A stretch of DNA of 64,000 nt from Parabacteroides sp. (lineage in GTDB: Bacteria; Bacteroidota; Bacteroidia; Bacteroidales; Tannerellaceae). Within the stretch, counting starts at the first letter, position 1, and each line of letters opens with the position of its first letter. A program made the position numbers and the translations under genes. The DNA lies in NCBI GenBank assembly GCA_019417325.1, contig DXVO01000034.1, forward strand, positions 186,001-250,000. The letters are read 5' to 3'. The notes under the pieces are model-generated. The model ran no database searches. It was given only the letters and a program-made list of their open reading frames with translations, and was not told the DNA's origin. Positions 1-7,773 of the stretch are shown one piece after another.

Positions 1-2516
1 TTCAGGCGTTTATACAACTGGTCTAACTCCATTAGGATACGGGCATCCGTCGTATCCAAGGCAAAAGCTTTCTCTAATAGTAGAACCGCTTCTTGCTGTT
101 TATTCAGCTTATTGAAATAAGCCAGGGATAAATTGCGAAGGACAGTGGGAAACGCCCCGTCTTGCTTGGCAGACTTTTCCCAGAGAGCGATTGCTTCCGT
201 ATATTGACGCTTATCGTACCAAAGATTTCCCAAGTAGTAGCAAGCCTTCGGAGCTCTTCCGGCAAAATCAATAACAGCCTGAAGAGCCAGAATCGCATCT
301 AAAGCATTCGGGAAACAGCAGTCCGGCAACTGTTTTTCTGCAATCCGGATAGCCTCTTGCCCCTCATCGATACGCTCCAGTTTCAATAAGAACCAAGCCT
401 TATAATAGTGTAATAAGGTCTGATTGGAAACGGAAGCATGTATCGCCATATCCGCCACAAAGAGCGCTTCCTCCCAACATCCGGCAGAAGCATAATCCAA
501 CGCCAATTCTTCGTAATTATGAGCTTCCTGACGCATCAAAACTATCAACGCATCCTTATCGGCTTCATTTCCGGAAATAAAATACTTCTCTAATCCGCAA
601 CCAAAATTAAAACGGTCGATGGAAAGGGAGTTTTCGATAAAAGCAAACGCCTCATCCGTACGTCCCAGACGGCGCAATATGATTGCTTTTAAATGACGTC
701 CGCGAAGATTGTGCCAATTACGCAACAAGGATTTATCTATTTCATAAAGTGCATCCTCCCAATTTCCTTTGGCAGCAGACAACTGAGCCAGCGAATAATA
801 ACCGGCATCCTGCCAGGCCGCATTCCAACAAGCCTTATAAAAGAAATCATATGCTTCTTCCGTTTTACCCTGATACTTTAAGGAAAGCCCCAGATTATAC
901 AAAGGTTCGCCATCGTATGGGTTCGGATTCCGTTCAGTCAATGTTTTAACAGCCCGGCGAAGATAAACCTCCGCCTTTCCGAACTGCCCTTTGCGGATAA
1001 GCCACAAGCCCATAGCATTATTATTGCGTACATCATCCGGATCACGCAGCAGGGCTTCTTCATAATAATCGGTCGGAGCATAAGTCGCATGGCGATATTG
1101 TTCCAAATGAAGACCTGTCAGATAAAGTTGTTCGGTAGTACGGACCTCTTTAGGGTCAAGGGCTGCTTTAGCCGGGTCCGGCACTTCCTTTATTTCATCC
1201 GGCTCAGGTTCCCAGGAGAGTATTAATTTCCCGGAGGCTCCGTAGACTGAAACACAAATATCTTTCAAATCAGGAACAGGGACGCTTGTTTCAAAAAGAT
1301 GCTCAGGTGAAATATTTTCTACCGTATCCAACACCGGAGTCCCGGCTTTCGTAACTAAAACATGCAATCCATTCTGAACAGATGTAGCAAATAGTTTCAG
1401 GCAGGCAGCATCCCCATGCGGCTCGATATTCATTAACAAATCAGAAGAAGCATTCTTTACCACACCCAGTTCCCGGTACGGCATAAAGTATTGGGTAAAC
1501 GTTTTCTCCTCATACGGTTGCAACCAGGTAAAATCCGGTTGATTGTCCGTATAAACACCTGTCATCAATTCGATATACGGTCCGTCCGTATCCGTCAGGT
1601 TACGGTCCCAAGCCTGTCCGAAATCACTGTTGCCCCACGTCCACTGTTTTTTACCCGGAGAAACGTGATGGTTTGCAACGTGCAAAACGCCGGCACGGGT
1701 ATCGTTTTCATATCCGCCTACAAAATTATACTTGGAACGGATCGCCATATAAGAAGTCGGTACCGGAATATTTTTATAGCGGGAAATGTCCACACCTGCC
1801 GAGTAATCCATTTTATAATAAGTCCCGGTTGCTATCGGATAACGGGATACGTCACGTTTGCCATGATCGAATACTGCATTTACATCTCCGGGGAATACGG
1901 ACTGGTAATATTCATTTACAGCAACTGCCGGATTTGCCCACCAAAGAAAAGTCTGTGGTATCGGAGTGGGATTATACACCTTTCCCTGAATTTCCAGCAC
2001 GGCACGTCCCGGACGCAAAGTAAAGCCAGCCATCCCTTTCTGATGGAACATACGTTCCCTTTCGCTCACCCAAACAACCGCACTGCCGTCGGCACGTTTC
2101 TCTATTGAATAATCCACCGGGAGAAAGGTACTCGGACGATGATGCTGAGGCCAGTTAAATTCGATTCCCCCCGAAATCCAAGGTCCCGTCAAGCCGACCA
2201 ATGCCGGTTTGATAACATGATTATAATAGATAAAATGCCGCTTTTTCAGCTTGTCGTACGCCATTTGCACACGCCCGCCCAACTCCGGTAATATCATTAC
2301 CTTGATATACTCATTCTCCAGATAAATTGCATGGTAACTTTTATCCTCGCATGTATCTTCAATCTTTTCTATCACAGGATACGGATAAACAACTCCACTA
2401 CTCCCCTGATAAACTCGCTTTTCAAGAAACATAGGATTTTTTTCAGGTTTACCTATGCCATACGTCGGTAAGAGAATTTCTTCTTCCCAAACATTCACCA
2501 TCTCTGCCATATTCAT
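1..2516 (-). CDS. DUF5107 domain protein with C-terminal TPR repeats (partial, 3' end outside window)
   Basis: I translated this by hand from the minus strand: an open frame of about 838 codons runs to the left edge without a stop. It begins MNMAEMVNVWEEEILLPTYG, and the DUF5107 region (roughly residues 30-330) contains a galactose-mutarotase-like pattern, e.g. ILPELGGRV, WISGGIEFNWPQHH and FLWWANPAV. From about residue 420 onward it consists of helical repeats typical of TPR (e.g. DVRNNNAMGLWLIRKGQFGK, EPLYNLGLSLKYQGKTEEAY). There is no signal peptide, so it is probably cytoplasmic. DUF5107 proteins are found with sugar transporters and are presumed to act on carbohydrates; the reaction is not known to me. 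The start lies 8 bases after the stop of the upstream sugar porter, which implies one transcript. An ATG two codons downstream (2510) is an alternative start. Confidence 0.85.
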   Translation of the reverse strand, partial: MNMAEMVNVWEEEILLPTYGIGKPEKNPMFLEKRVYQGSSGVVYPYPVIEKIEDTCEDKSYHAIYLENEYIKVMILPELGGRVQMAYDKLKKRHFIYYNHVIKPALVGLTGPWISGGIEFNWPQHHRPSTFLPVDYSIEKRADGSAVVWVSERERMFHQKGMAGFTLRPGRAVLEIQGKVYNPTPIPQTFLWWANPAVAVNEYYQSVFPGDVNAVFDHGKRDVSRYPIATGTYYKMDYSAGVDISRYKNIPVPTSYMAIRSKYNFVGGYENDTRAGVLHVANHHVSPGKKQWTWGNSDFGQAWDRNLTDTDGPYIELMTGVYTDNQPDFTWLQPYEEKTFTQYFMPYRELGVVKNASSDLLMNIEPHGDAACLKLFATSVQNGLHVLVTKAGTPVLDTVENISPEHLFETSVPVPDLKDICVSVYGASGKLILSWEPEPDEIKEVPDPAKAALDPKEVRTTEQLYLTGLHLEQYRHATYAPTDYYEEALLRDPDDVRNNNAMGLWLIRKGQFGKAEVYLRRAVKTLTERNPNPYDGEPLYNLGLSLKYQGKTEEAYDFFYKACWNAAWQDAGYYSLAQLSAAKGNWEDALYEIDKSLLRNWHNLRGRHLKAIILRRLGRTDEAFAFIENSLSIDRFNFGCGLEKYFISGNEADKDALIVLMRQEAHNYEELALDYASAGCWEEALFVADMAIHASVSNQTLLHYYKAWFLLKLERIDEGQEAIRIAEKQLPDCCFPNALDAILALQAVIDFAGRAPKACYYLGNLWYDKRQYTEAIALWEKSAKQDGAFPTVLRNLSLAYFNKLNKQQEAVLLLEKAFALDTTDARILMELDQLYKRL

Positions 2517-2523
2517 TCTCGTG

Positions 2524-3897
2524 TTATTTCGTTAATTCTTTTTCCAGTTCTTCCAATGTTTTACCTTTTGTTTCAGGAAGTTTGGCACGAATAAACAGAA
2601 AGCCTGCCAAACAAATGATCCCATACAACCAGAAAGTGCCCGAAGCTCCAACCGTTTCATTCAGTATAGGGAATGTATAAGTGAGCAGGAAACAGGCTAC
2701 CCAAAGAAAAAAGGTAGAAAGTGCCATAGCGATCCCACGTATTCGTACCGGAAATATTTCAGAAAGTACCACCCAAACGACCGGTGCCAGCGACATTGCG
2801 TAACATGCTATTGCCAAAACGACCAGCAATAACATCGGCCACCCGCTCATTCCCAGAAAATAACAGGTTCCGAGAGTCGCATAAATCAGAGCTAATCCAG
2901 CCGAACCGACAAACATAAGTGTCCGTCTGCCCCATTTATCTACCGTATAGATGGCAACAAATGTGAAAATCACATTGGTAATCCCTGTTACCACAATATT
3001 CATCAATACATCGGATACGGCATAACCGGCTTCCGAAAATATCTCGTGTGCATAATTAAATATGACATTAATACCGCACCATTGTTGGAAAACAGCCAGG
3101 ACAATCCCTATAACCAAGACACCCCGCACATTGGGCTGCAAAAGCGAACGCCAATTCGCACTTTCCTCTTTTCTATCGGTCAACTGACCTAATTCCGCCA
3201 ATGTCTGTTGTGCATATTCGTTGCCACCTACACGGGCCAGAATCTTACCTGCTTCCATCGGTTGTCCCATCGTTGCCAACCAGCGGGGACTTTCCGGAAT
3301 AACAAAAGACAAAATAAAAAACAAACCGGCCGGAACCAGCTCCGCCCAAAACATCCAGCGCCAGGCCCATTCAATACTTTTTGCACTCAGGCTTTCCGTA
3401 CCCGAAGAAAAATACTCCCCTATCTGCCAGTTTGCCAACTGCGCCATCAAAATCCCCAACACAATGGTCAATTGATTCAGGGAAACAAATTTCCCCCTGA
3501 CTGCAGCAGGAGAAACTTCTGCTATATATACCGGAGAAACATTCGATGCGATTCCGATTCCGAAACCTCCTACAATCCGATAAATCACAAACCAGGAAAA
3601 ACTATCCACAGCACCCGTTCCAATAGCTGATGCCACAAACAGGAAAGAAGCTATAACCAACATCTTTTTACGCCCGTAGCGATCGCTCCAAGCCCCGGAA
3701 AGCAATGCTCCTGCCAGGCAACCAATCAATGCACTACTCATTGCCCAACCACGCAAAGCAGCTGAACCCTCTAAACTAAAAAACGGCTCATAGAATATTT
3801 TAGCTCCTCCAATCACCACCCAGTCGTAACCGAATAATAATCCTCCCATGGCTGAAACCAGGCAGATTAATAATAAATAGGTCGTTGTTTGTTTCAT
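2524..3897 (-). CDS. MFS sugar porter family transporter
   Basis: A 12-helix major facilitator of about 457 residues and the usual length for the family. Sugar-porter signatures are visible: GLLFGYD near residue 20, DRYGRKK near 73, PESPRWL near 202, DKWGRRT in the second half, and a C-terminal PETKGKTLEELE. These mark the XylE/GalP/GLUT-like group, which imports monosaccharides by proton symport; the actual sugar cannot be read from the sequence. A GTG codon directly before the ATG could extend it by one residue; the ATG at 3897 is chosen. It is transcribed with the DUF5107 gene downstream and divergently from the AraC-type regulator at 4030, which is the obvious candidate to control it. Confidence 0.93.
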   Translation of the reverse strand: MKQTTTYLLLICLVSAMGGLLFGYDWVVIGGAKIFYEPFFSLEGSAALRGWAMSSALIGCLAGALLSGAWSDRYGRKKMLVIASFLFVASAIGTGAVDSFSWFVIYRIVGGFGIGIASNVSPVYIAEVSPAAVRGKFVSLNQLTIVLGILMAQLANWQIGEYFSSGTESLSAKSIEWAWRWMFWAELVPAGLFFILSFVIPESPRWLATMGQPMEAGKILARVGGNEYAQQTLAELGQLTDRKEESANWRSLLQPNVRGVLVIGIVLAVFQQWCGINVIFNYAHEIFSEAGYAVSDVLMNIVVTGITNVIFTFVAIYTVDKWGRRTLMFVGSAGLALIYATLGTCYFLGMSGWPMLLLVVLAIACYAMSLAPVVWVVLSEIFPVRIRGIAMALSTFFLWVACFLLTYTFPILNETVGASGTFWLYGIICLAGFLFIRAKLPETKGKTLEELEKELTK

Positions 3898-3999
3898 CAC
3901 AATAATGTATTTAAGATATGCTGCAAAGTAAATAGCTTCCGGAATAAAAATAAATAGATAAAAGATTTATGAAGATGGACTATATTTCGATTTTAATTG

Positions 4000-4007
4000 T
4001 ATGTTTG
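4000..4007 (+). promoter_or_regulatory. Candidate Bacteroidota -7 promoter box for the AraC gene
   Basis: TATGTTTG matches the Bacteroidota sigma-ABfr -7 consensus TAnnTTTG. It lies 22 bases before the ATG at 4030. No clear TTTG -33 element is visible at the usual spacing, so the call is tentative. If right, it excludes the upstream TTG codon (3997) as the start, because that codon would lie within the promoter. Confidence 0.45.
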
Positions 4008-4029
4008 TCCTATTCTTAAGTCTACAGAT

Positions 4030-4917
4030 ATGATAAAACGAAAAGACGGATTCAGCGGCGAACGGGCGCTCGTACTTCCCCAATCAATCGTACAGGAGAT
4101 GGAAAATGACCCGTTCTCATCCATTCTTCACATTACGGATATCGGTTATTACCCGAAAGCATGGCATCATTTCAGGGAGCGAAAAGAGCCTATCAGCCAA
4201 TTTGTGTTCATTTATTGTATGGAAGGCGCAGGTTGGTACAAGATTGGTGAACATGAATATGCCGTCACTGCCAATCAATATTTTATCTTACCGGCAGGAG
4301 TCGGACATTCGTACGGAGCGGACGAAAATGATCCATGGACTATTTACTGGATTCATTTCAAAGGGAAACTGGCATCCCATTTCGGAAAACTCTCCACCAG
4401 GCCTATAGAAATCAAGCCAGGCATCAATTCCCGCATCAGCAACCGTATCGACTTATTCGAAGAAATATTCCGGACACTGGAGATGGGATACAGCCACGAG
4501 AACCTGCTATATGCCTGTTCCATCTTCTACCATTATCTGGGCACGCTCCGTTACCTGCAACAATACCGGGACGTGGCACGCAACGAAGAACAGAAGAACG
4601 ATATTGTAACGGCCGCCATCCATTTCATGCGGGAGAATATCGAAAAAAAGCTGACCCTACAGGAAATAGCGGAACACACCGGATACTCATCCTCACACTT
4701 CTCCGTCCTGTTCAGCAAACGGACCGGATATGCCCCTCTGGCCTATTTCAACCAGCTAAAGATTCAAAAAGCTTGCCAACTGCTGGACTTTACCGATATG
4801 AAAATAAACCAGATCTGCTATAAGATAGGAATAGAAGACACCTACTATTTCTCACGCTTATTCAGCAAAATAATGGAGATGTCGCCCCGGGAATATAAAA
4901 AGATGAAGAAAGGATGA
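4030..4917 (+). CDS. AraC family transcriptional regulator with N-terminal cupin sensor
   Basis: A 295-residue regulator. The first half is a cupin-like ligand-binding domain (motifs FYVIY-like FVFIYCMEGAGWYKIGEHEY, YFILPAGVGHSYGA). The last 100 residues form the double helix-turn-helix of the AraC family, with the second helix-turn-helix pattern YFSRLFSKIMEMSPREYKK at the C-terminus. Such proteins bind a sugar and activate adjacent catabolic genes. It sits between the divergent sugar porter/DUF5107 pair and the DUF362/DUF6599 pair, and the 132-base divergent spacer is the likely operator. An in-frame TTG at 3997 would add 11 residues, but it overlaps the presumed promoter and has no conserved-looking sequence, so the ATG at 4030 is preferred. 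Confidence 0.9.
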   Translation: MIKRKDGFSGERALVLPQSIVQEMENDPFSSILHITDIGYYPKAWHHFRERKEPISQFVFIYCMEGAGWYKIGEHEYAVTANQYFILPAGVGHSYGADENDPWTIYWIHFKGKLASHFGKLSTRPIEIKPGINSRISNRIDLFEEIFRTLEMGYSHENLLYACSIFYHYLGTLRYLQQYRDVARNEEQKNDIVTAAIHFMRENIEKKLTLQEIAEHTGYSSSHFSVLFSKRTGYAPLAYFNQLKIQKACQLLDFTDMKINQICYKIGIEDTYYFSRLFSKIMEMSPREYKKMKKG

Positions 4918-4998
4918 AAGTTCATTCATCAAATAATCTATTTTTCATACATTTACGAACTTCTTTCATTCCTTAAATGATCATAAATACAGAAAGCC

Positions 4999-6153
4999 AT
5001 GCAAAGACGGAACTTCTTTAAATCCATCGCACTGGGCGGCGTAACGGCTGCATTCTCCCCCATCGTTAAAGCTGCCGCACCGGAGAAACCAGCTCCGGAA
5101 AAGCCTGAAACCAACATCAAGGATGCCCTTGCCATTCCCCGTACAGAAGACTCCATGCCGGGAAAATATCCGGGTAAAGTCATTAAAACCTTCCACCCGG
5201 AAAGTATCGTCGATGGCAAGCCTTCCGATACGGTTGCTTACGAAATGCTTAAGACATCCATGCTTCGACTGACCGGAAAAAGCAATCTGAAAGACGCCTG
5301 GCTGGCATTTGTAACGCCTGAAGATATCATCGGATTAAAAGTAAACCCGATAGCCGGAAAGCTGCTCTCTACCTCGCATGCCGTCACGCAAGCCATTATC
5401 CGGCAATTGGAGGAGGCGGGAATCTCCCGCAACCGGCTTGTTATCTGGGACCGCCGTGAAGCCGACCTGAAAGAATCCGGCTTTATTGCCGACCGATACC
5501 CCGGCATCCGGATTACCGGTACCGAATACCAGGACGAAAACGGCAGCTACATCAATGCCGAAGGCAAATTCTACAGTGAAGACCGGATAGACAAGGGACA
5601 ATCTTATTACGTAGACCTGGAAGGCGAATATGACGCCTATACCATGCCTTATATGATAAATGGCGGCAAACACTCTTATTTCACTAAAATATGCACGGAG
5701 GAGATTACTAAAATCATCAACGTGCCTGTCGTTAAAAATGCTGGTACCACGATTACAGTCTGCATGAAGAACCTCGCTTTCGGTTCCATTTCCAATACGG
5801 CACGCCTGCATGGTGCCATGTGGCATAACACATGTGCCGAGGTTTGTGCCTTTCCTCCACTCCGTGATAAAGTCGTGCTGAATATTGCCGATGGGCTGAC
5901 AGGATGTTTTGATGGCGGCCCTTCTGCTAATCCGCAGTTTATTTGCCATTACAACACTCTTATTGTAGGTTCCGACCCGGTTGCGGTAGACCGTATCTGC
6001 TACGACCTTGTCATTGCCAAACGTATGGAAGAAGGGATACAGCAGGAAGAAAAAGCCGGAGCACGTGCCTTTATGGAACTTGCCCAGAAACTGGATTTAG
6101 GCATTGCGGATAAAGATAAAATCGAACTGACGGAAATAAACTTACAGGCATGA
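4999..6153 (+). CDS. DUF362 domain protein with Tat-type signal
   Basis: A 384-residue protein whose N-terminus has a twin-arginine pattern (RRNFFKSIALGG followed by a hydrophobic run and an Ala-rich cleavage zone), so export in folded form is likely. The body matches DUF362, a family often associated with Fe-S proteins; here there is no separate ferredoxin domain, but several cysteines cluster in the second half, including a CxxxC pair near residue 275 (NTCAEVCAF). The function of DUF362 is not established. Its stop codon overlaps the ATG of the DUF6599 gene (ATGA), so the two are translationally coupled and probably work together outside the cytoplasm. Confidence 0.85.
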   Translation: MQRRNFFKSIALGGVTAAFSPIVKAAAPEKPAPEKPETNIKDALAIPRTEDSMPGKYPGKVIKTFHPESIVDGKPSDTVAYEMLKTSMLRLTGKSNLKDAWLAFVTPEDIIGLKVNPIAGKLLSTSHAVTQAIIRQLEEAGISRNRLVIWDRREADLKESGFIADRYPGIRITGTEYQDENGSYINAEGKFYSEDRIDKGQSYYVDLEGEYDAYTMPYMINGGKHSYFTKICTEEITKIINVPVVKNAGTTITVCMKNLAFGSISNTARLHGAMWHNTCAEVCAFPPLRDKVVLNIADGLTGCFDGGPSANPQFICHYNTLIVGSDPVAVDRICYDLVIAKRMEEGIQQEEKAGARAFMELAQKLDLGIADKDKIELTEINLQA

Positions 6154-6917
6154 AACATTTCTTATTAGGGCTGGTACTTCTATTGTGTGCTCCGGTATAC
6201 CTGCCAGCCCAGGAACCGGAAGTAAAACGTGAACGTACATTCACCGGGGCTGGATTATACGGTTTTATGAATGGTGGAGCCGACCAGTTCCTCGAATACG
6301 GAGTCAGTAAATTAGTGACCCGCGACATCGTATATCAGGGGGAAGAGTATACCATCGATATTTACGACATGCCAACCCCCGAGGATGCGTTCGGTATCTA
6401 TTCCTTGCATATCTTCAAATGCTCGCGGGCGGACATGCAGGGATGTATCGATTGCCTTTCCCCTTACCAATTACAGGCTGTGGCTGGCAACCGGTATATC
6501 TCCATAGTATTCCCCTCCGGTTCGGATGCCGCCAAAAGTAAAGTGGATGAGCTTATCCGTATCTACGCACCAATGGACGGAAAAGACAATCCCCGGGTAC
6601 CGGAAGCATTAGGATTGACTCCTCCCTATTCCGGCAAACTGAAGCTATTACGGGGACCGATTTCCGTTTCAGGAGTCAGCACCTCCCTTTCCCAACTACT
6701 GAAAGATATTGCTTATACAGGAGTATGGTTTATAGCAGAAAAACCCGCCAACAGCTATAAAGCATTGATTTGCGTGAAAGAAGAAAAAGAGGTCGAAAAG
6801 CTAAAAGAAAAAATACCGGCATCCGATATTTTCTCGTCCGGCGATACATTCCTGTATCTGCAAGGAAAGGAGACGGAAAAGGAAGAAGAGGACGACCACG
6901 GGGGATTCGGGTTTTGA
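6150..6917 (+). CDS. DUF6599 family exported protein
   Basis: A 255-residue protein with a Sec signal peptide (MKHFLLGLVLLLCAPVYLPAQ). The mature region begins with the pattern that I associate with DUF6599: RTFTGAGLYGFMNGGADQFL, then YTIDIYDMPTPEDAFGIYS. The C-terminus is strongly acidic and ends in HGGFGF. No catalytic motif is recognised and the function is unknown. It overlaps the upstream DUF362 gene by four bases, so a joint role is inferred. The next gene is convergent, and the 91-base gap between them holds nothing that I recognise as a strong terminator. Confidence 0.75.
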   Translation: MKHFLLGLVLLLCAPVYLPAQEPEVKRERTFTGAGLYGFMNGGADQFLEYGVSKLVTRDIVYQGEEYTIDIYDMPTPEDAFGIYSLHIFKCSRADMQGCIDCLSPYQLQAVAGNRYISIVFPSGSDAAKSKVDELIRIYAPMDGKDNPRVPEALGLTPPYSGKLKLLRGPISVSGVSTSLSQLLKDIAYTGVWFIAEKPANSYKALICVKEEKEVEKLKEKIPASDIFSSGDTFLYLQGKETEKEEEDDHGGFGF

Positions 6918-7008
6918 CAATTTTATCATTTGGAGCTTTCTCCTATGCGCCCTTTCTTTGTATCGGCACGTTCCACAATAAACCCGGCAGCCGTATTTCC
7001 ATGAAAAG

Positions 7009-7764
7009 TCAAAGCCGTGATAAAACCTCCATCACATAATTGCGTCGTTGGCGGGAAATGCTGACGGAAGAGCCGTCTTTCATCCGGATATACCCGCCGT
7101 CCGATTTGATGAAGCTTTTTATCTCGTCGAGGTTTATCAGGTGGGATTGGTGTACACGTAGGAAGTTGTAGGGGGTCAGCAGTTCGTCGAATTCCTTGAG
7201 TGTTTTAGAGACAATCAGCTTTTCCCCGGATTTCAGGTAGAAGGTCGTGTAGTTGCTTTCCGACTCGCAACGGACAATGGAGCCAATCTCCACAAACTCT
7301 ATCTTATCGGCAACCGACAGCGCTATTTTCTTCTGCTTGTCCAAGGTGCGGGTATTCTGCAACAGGTTCTGCATCCGTTTATTTTCCTGTTTACGGAGGA
7401 TAATCTGCACGGCTTTCTCCACTGCATGAATCAATTCAGCTGAATCGAGCGGTTTCAGCAGGTAATCGAGCGCACTGAAACGGATGGCCTGAATGGCATA
7501 GCTGTCGTAGGCCGTCACAAAAATAACTTCAAAAGAGATGTCCCGGAGACTTTCCAGCAGGGAGAATCCGGTATCGCCACCCAGCCGGATATCCAGAAAA
7601 AGGATATCCGGTTTTGTTTCGGGCAGAAGGATACGGGCTTCCGCAACAGAGCTGCAAATAGCTACTATTTTAATCTGCGGACAACAGGTTCCGAGCATGC
7701 GGAGCAAATTCTCGCGGTTTGCCTGTTCGTCTTCTACAATTGCTGCGGTCAGTTTCGTATCCAT
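7009..7764 (-). CDS. LytTR-type two-component response regulator
   Basis: A 251-residue protein with an N-terminal receiver domain: acidic pair E11-D12, phospho-acceptor D58 in ILFLDIR, and the conserved T/K region (VTAYD, then LLKPL). The C-terminal hundred residues form a LytTR DNA-binding domain, ending FLRVHQSHLINLDEIKSF and a KDGSSVSISRQRR strand pair. It lies 9 bases downstream of its partner kinase gene, a standard LytS/LytT arrangement. The gene reads GC-richer than the glycan-use region further right. The regulon cannot be read directly; the neighbouring surface adhesin islet is one candidate. Confidence 0.95.
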   Translation of the reverse strand: MDTKLTAAIVEDEQANRENLLRMLGTCCPQIKIVAICSSVAEARILLPETKPDILFLDIRLGGDTGFSLLESLRDISFEVIFVTAYDSYAIQAIRFSALDYLLKPLDSAELIHAVEKAVQIILRKQENKRMQNLLQNTRTLDKQKKIALSVADKIEFVEIGSIVRCESESNYTTFYLKSGEKLIVSKTLKEFDELLTPYNFLRVHQSHLINLDEIKSFIKSDGGYIRMKDGSSVSISRQRRNYVMEVLSRL

Positions 7765-7773
7765 AGTTTCATC

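Noticed and set aside
1491..2108. 205-codon plus-strand ORF
   Set aside because: It is antisense to the DUF5107 gene, whose minus-strand frame is continuous and rich in recognisable family motifs. The plus-strand product has no such motifs.
3997..4029. TTG start giving a longer AraC protein
   Set aside because: The extension overlaps the best -7 promoter box and adds residues without family character.
5335..5949. 204-codon minus-strand ORF
   Set aside because: Antisense to the DUF362 gene; long only because of codon bias of the real gene.
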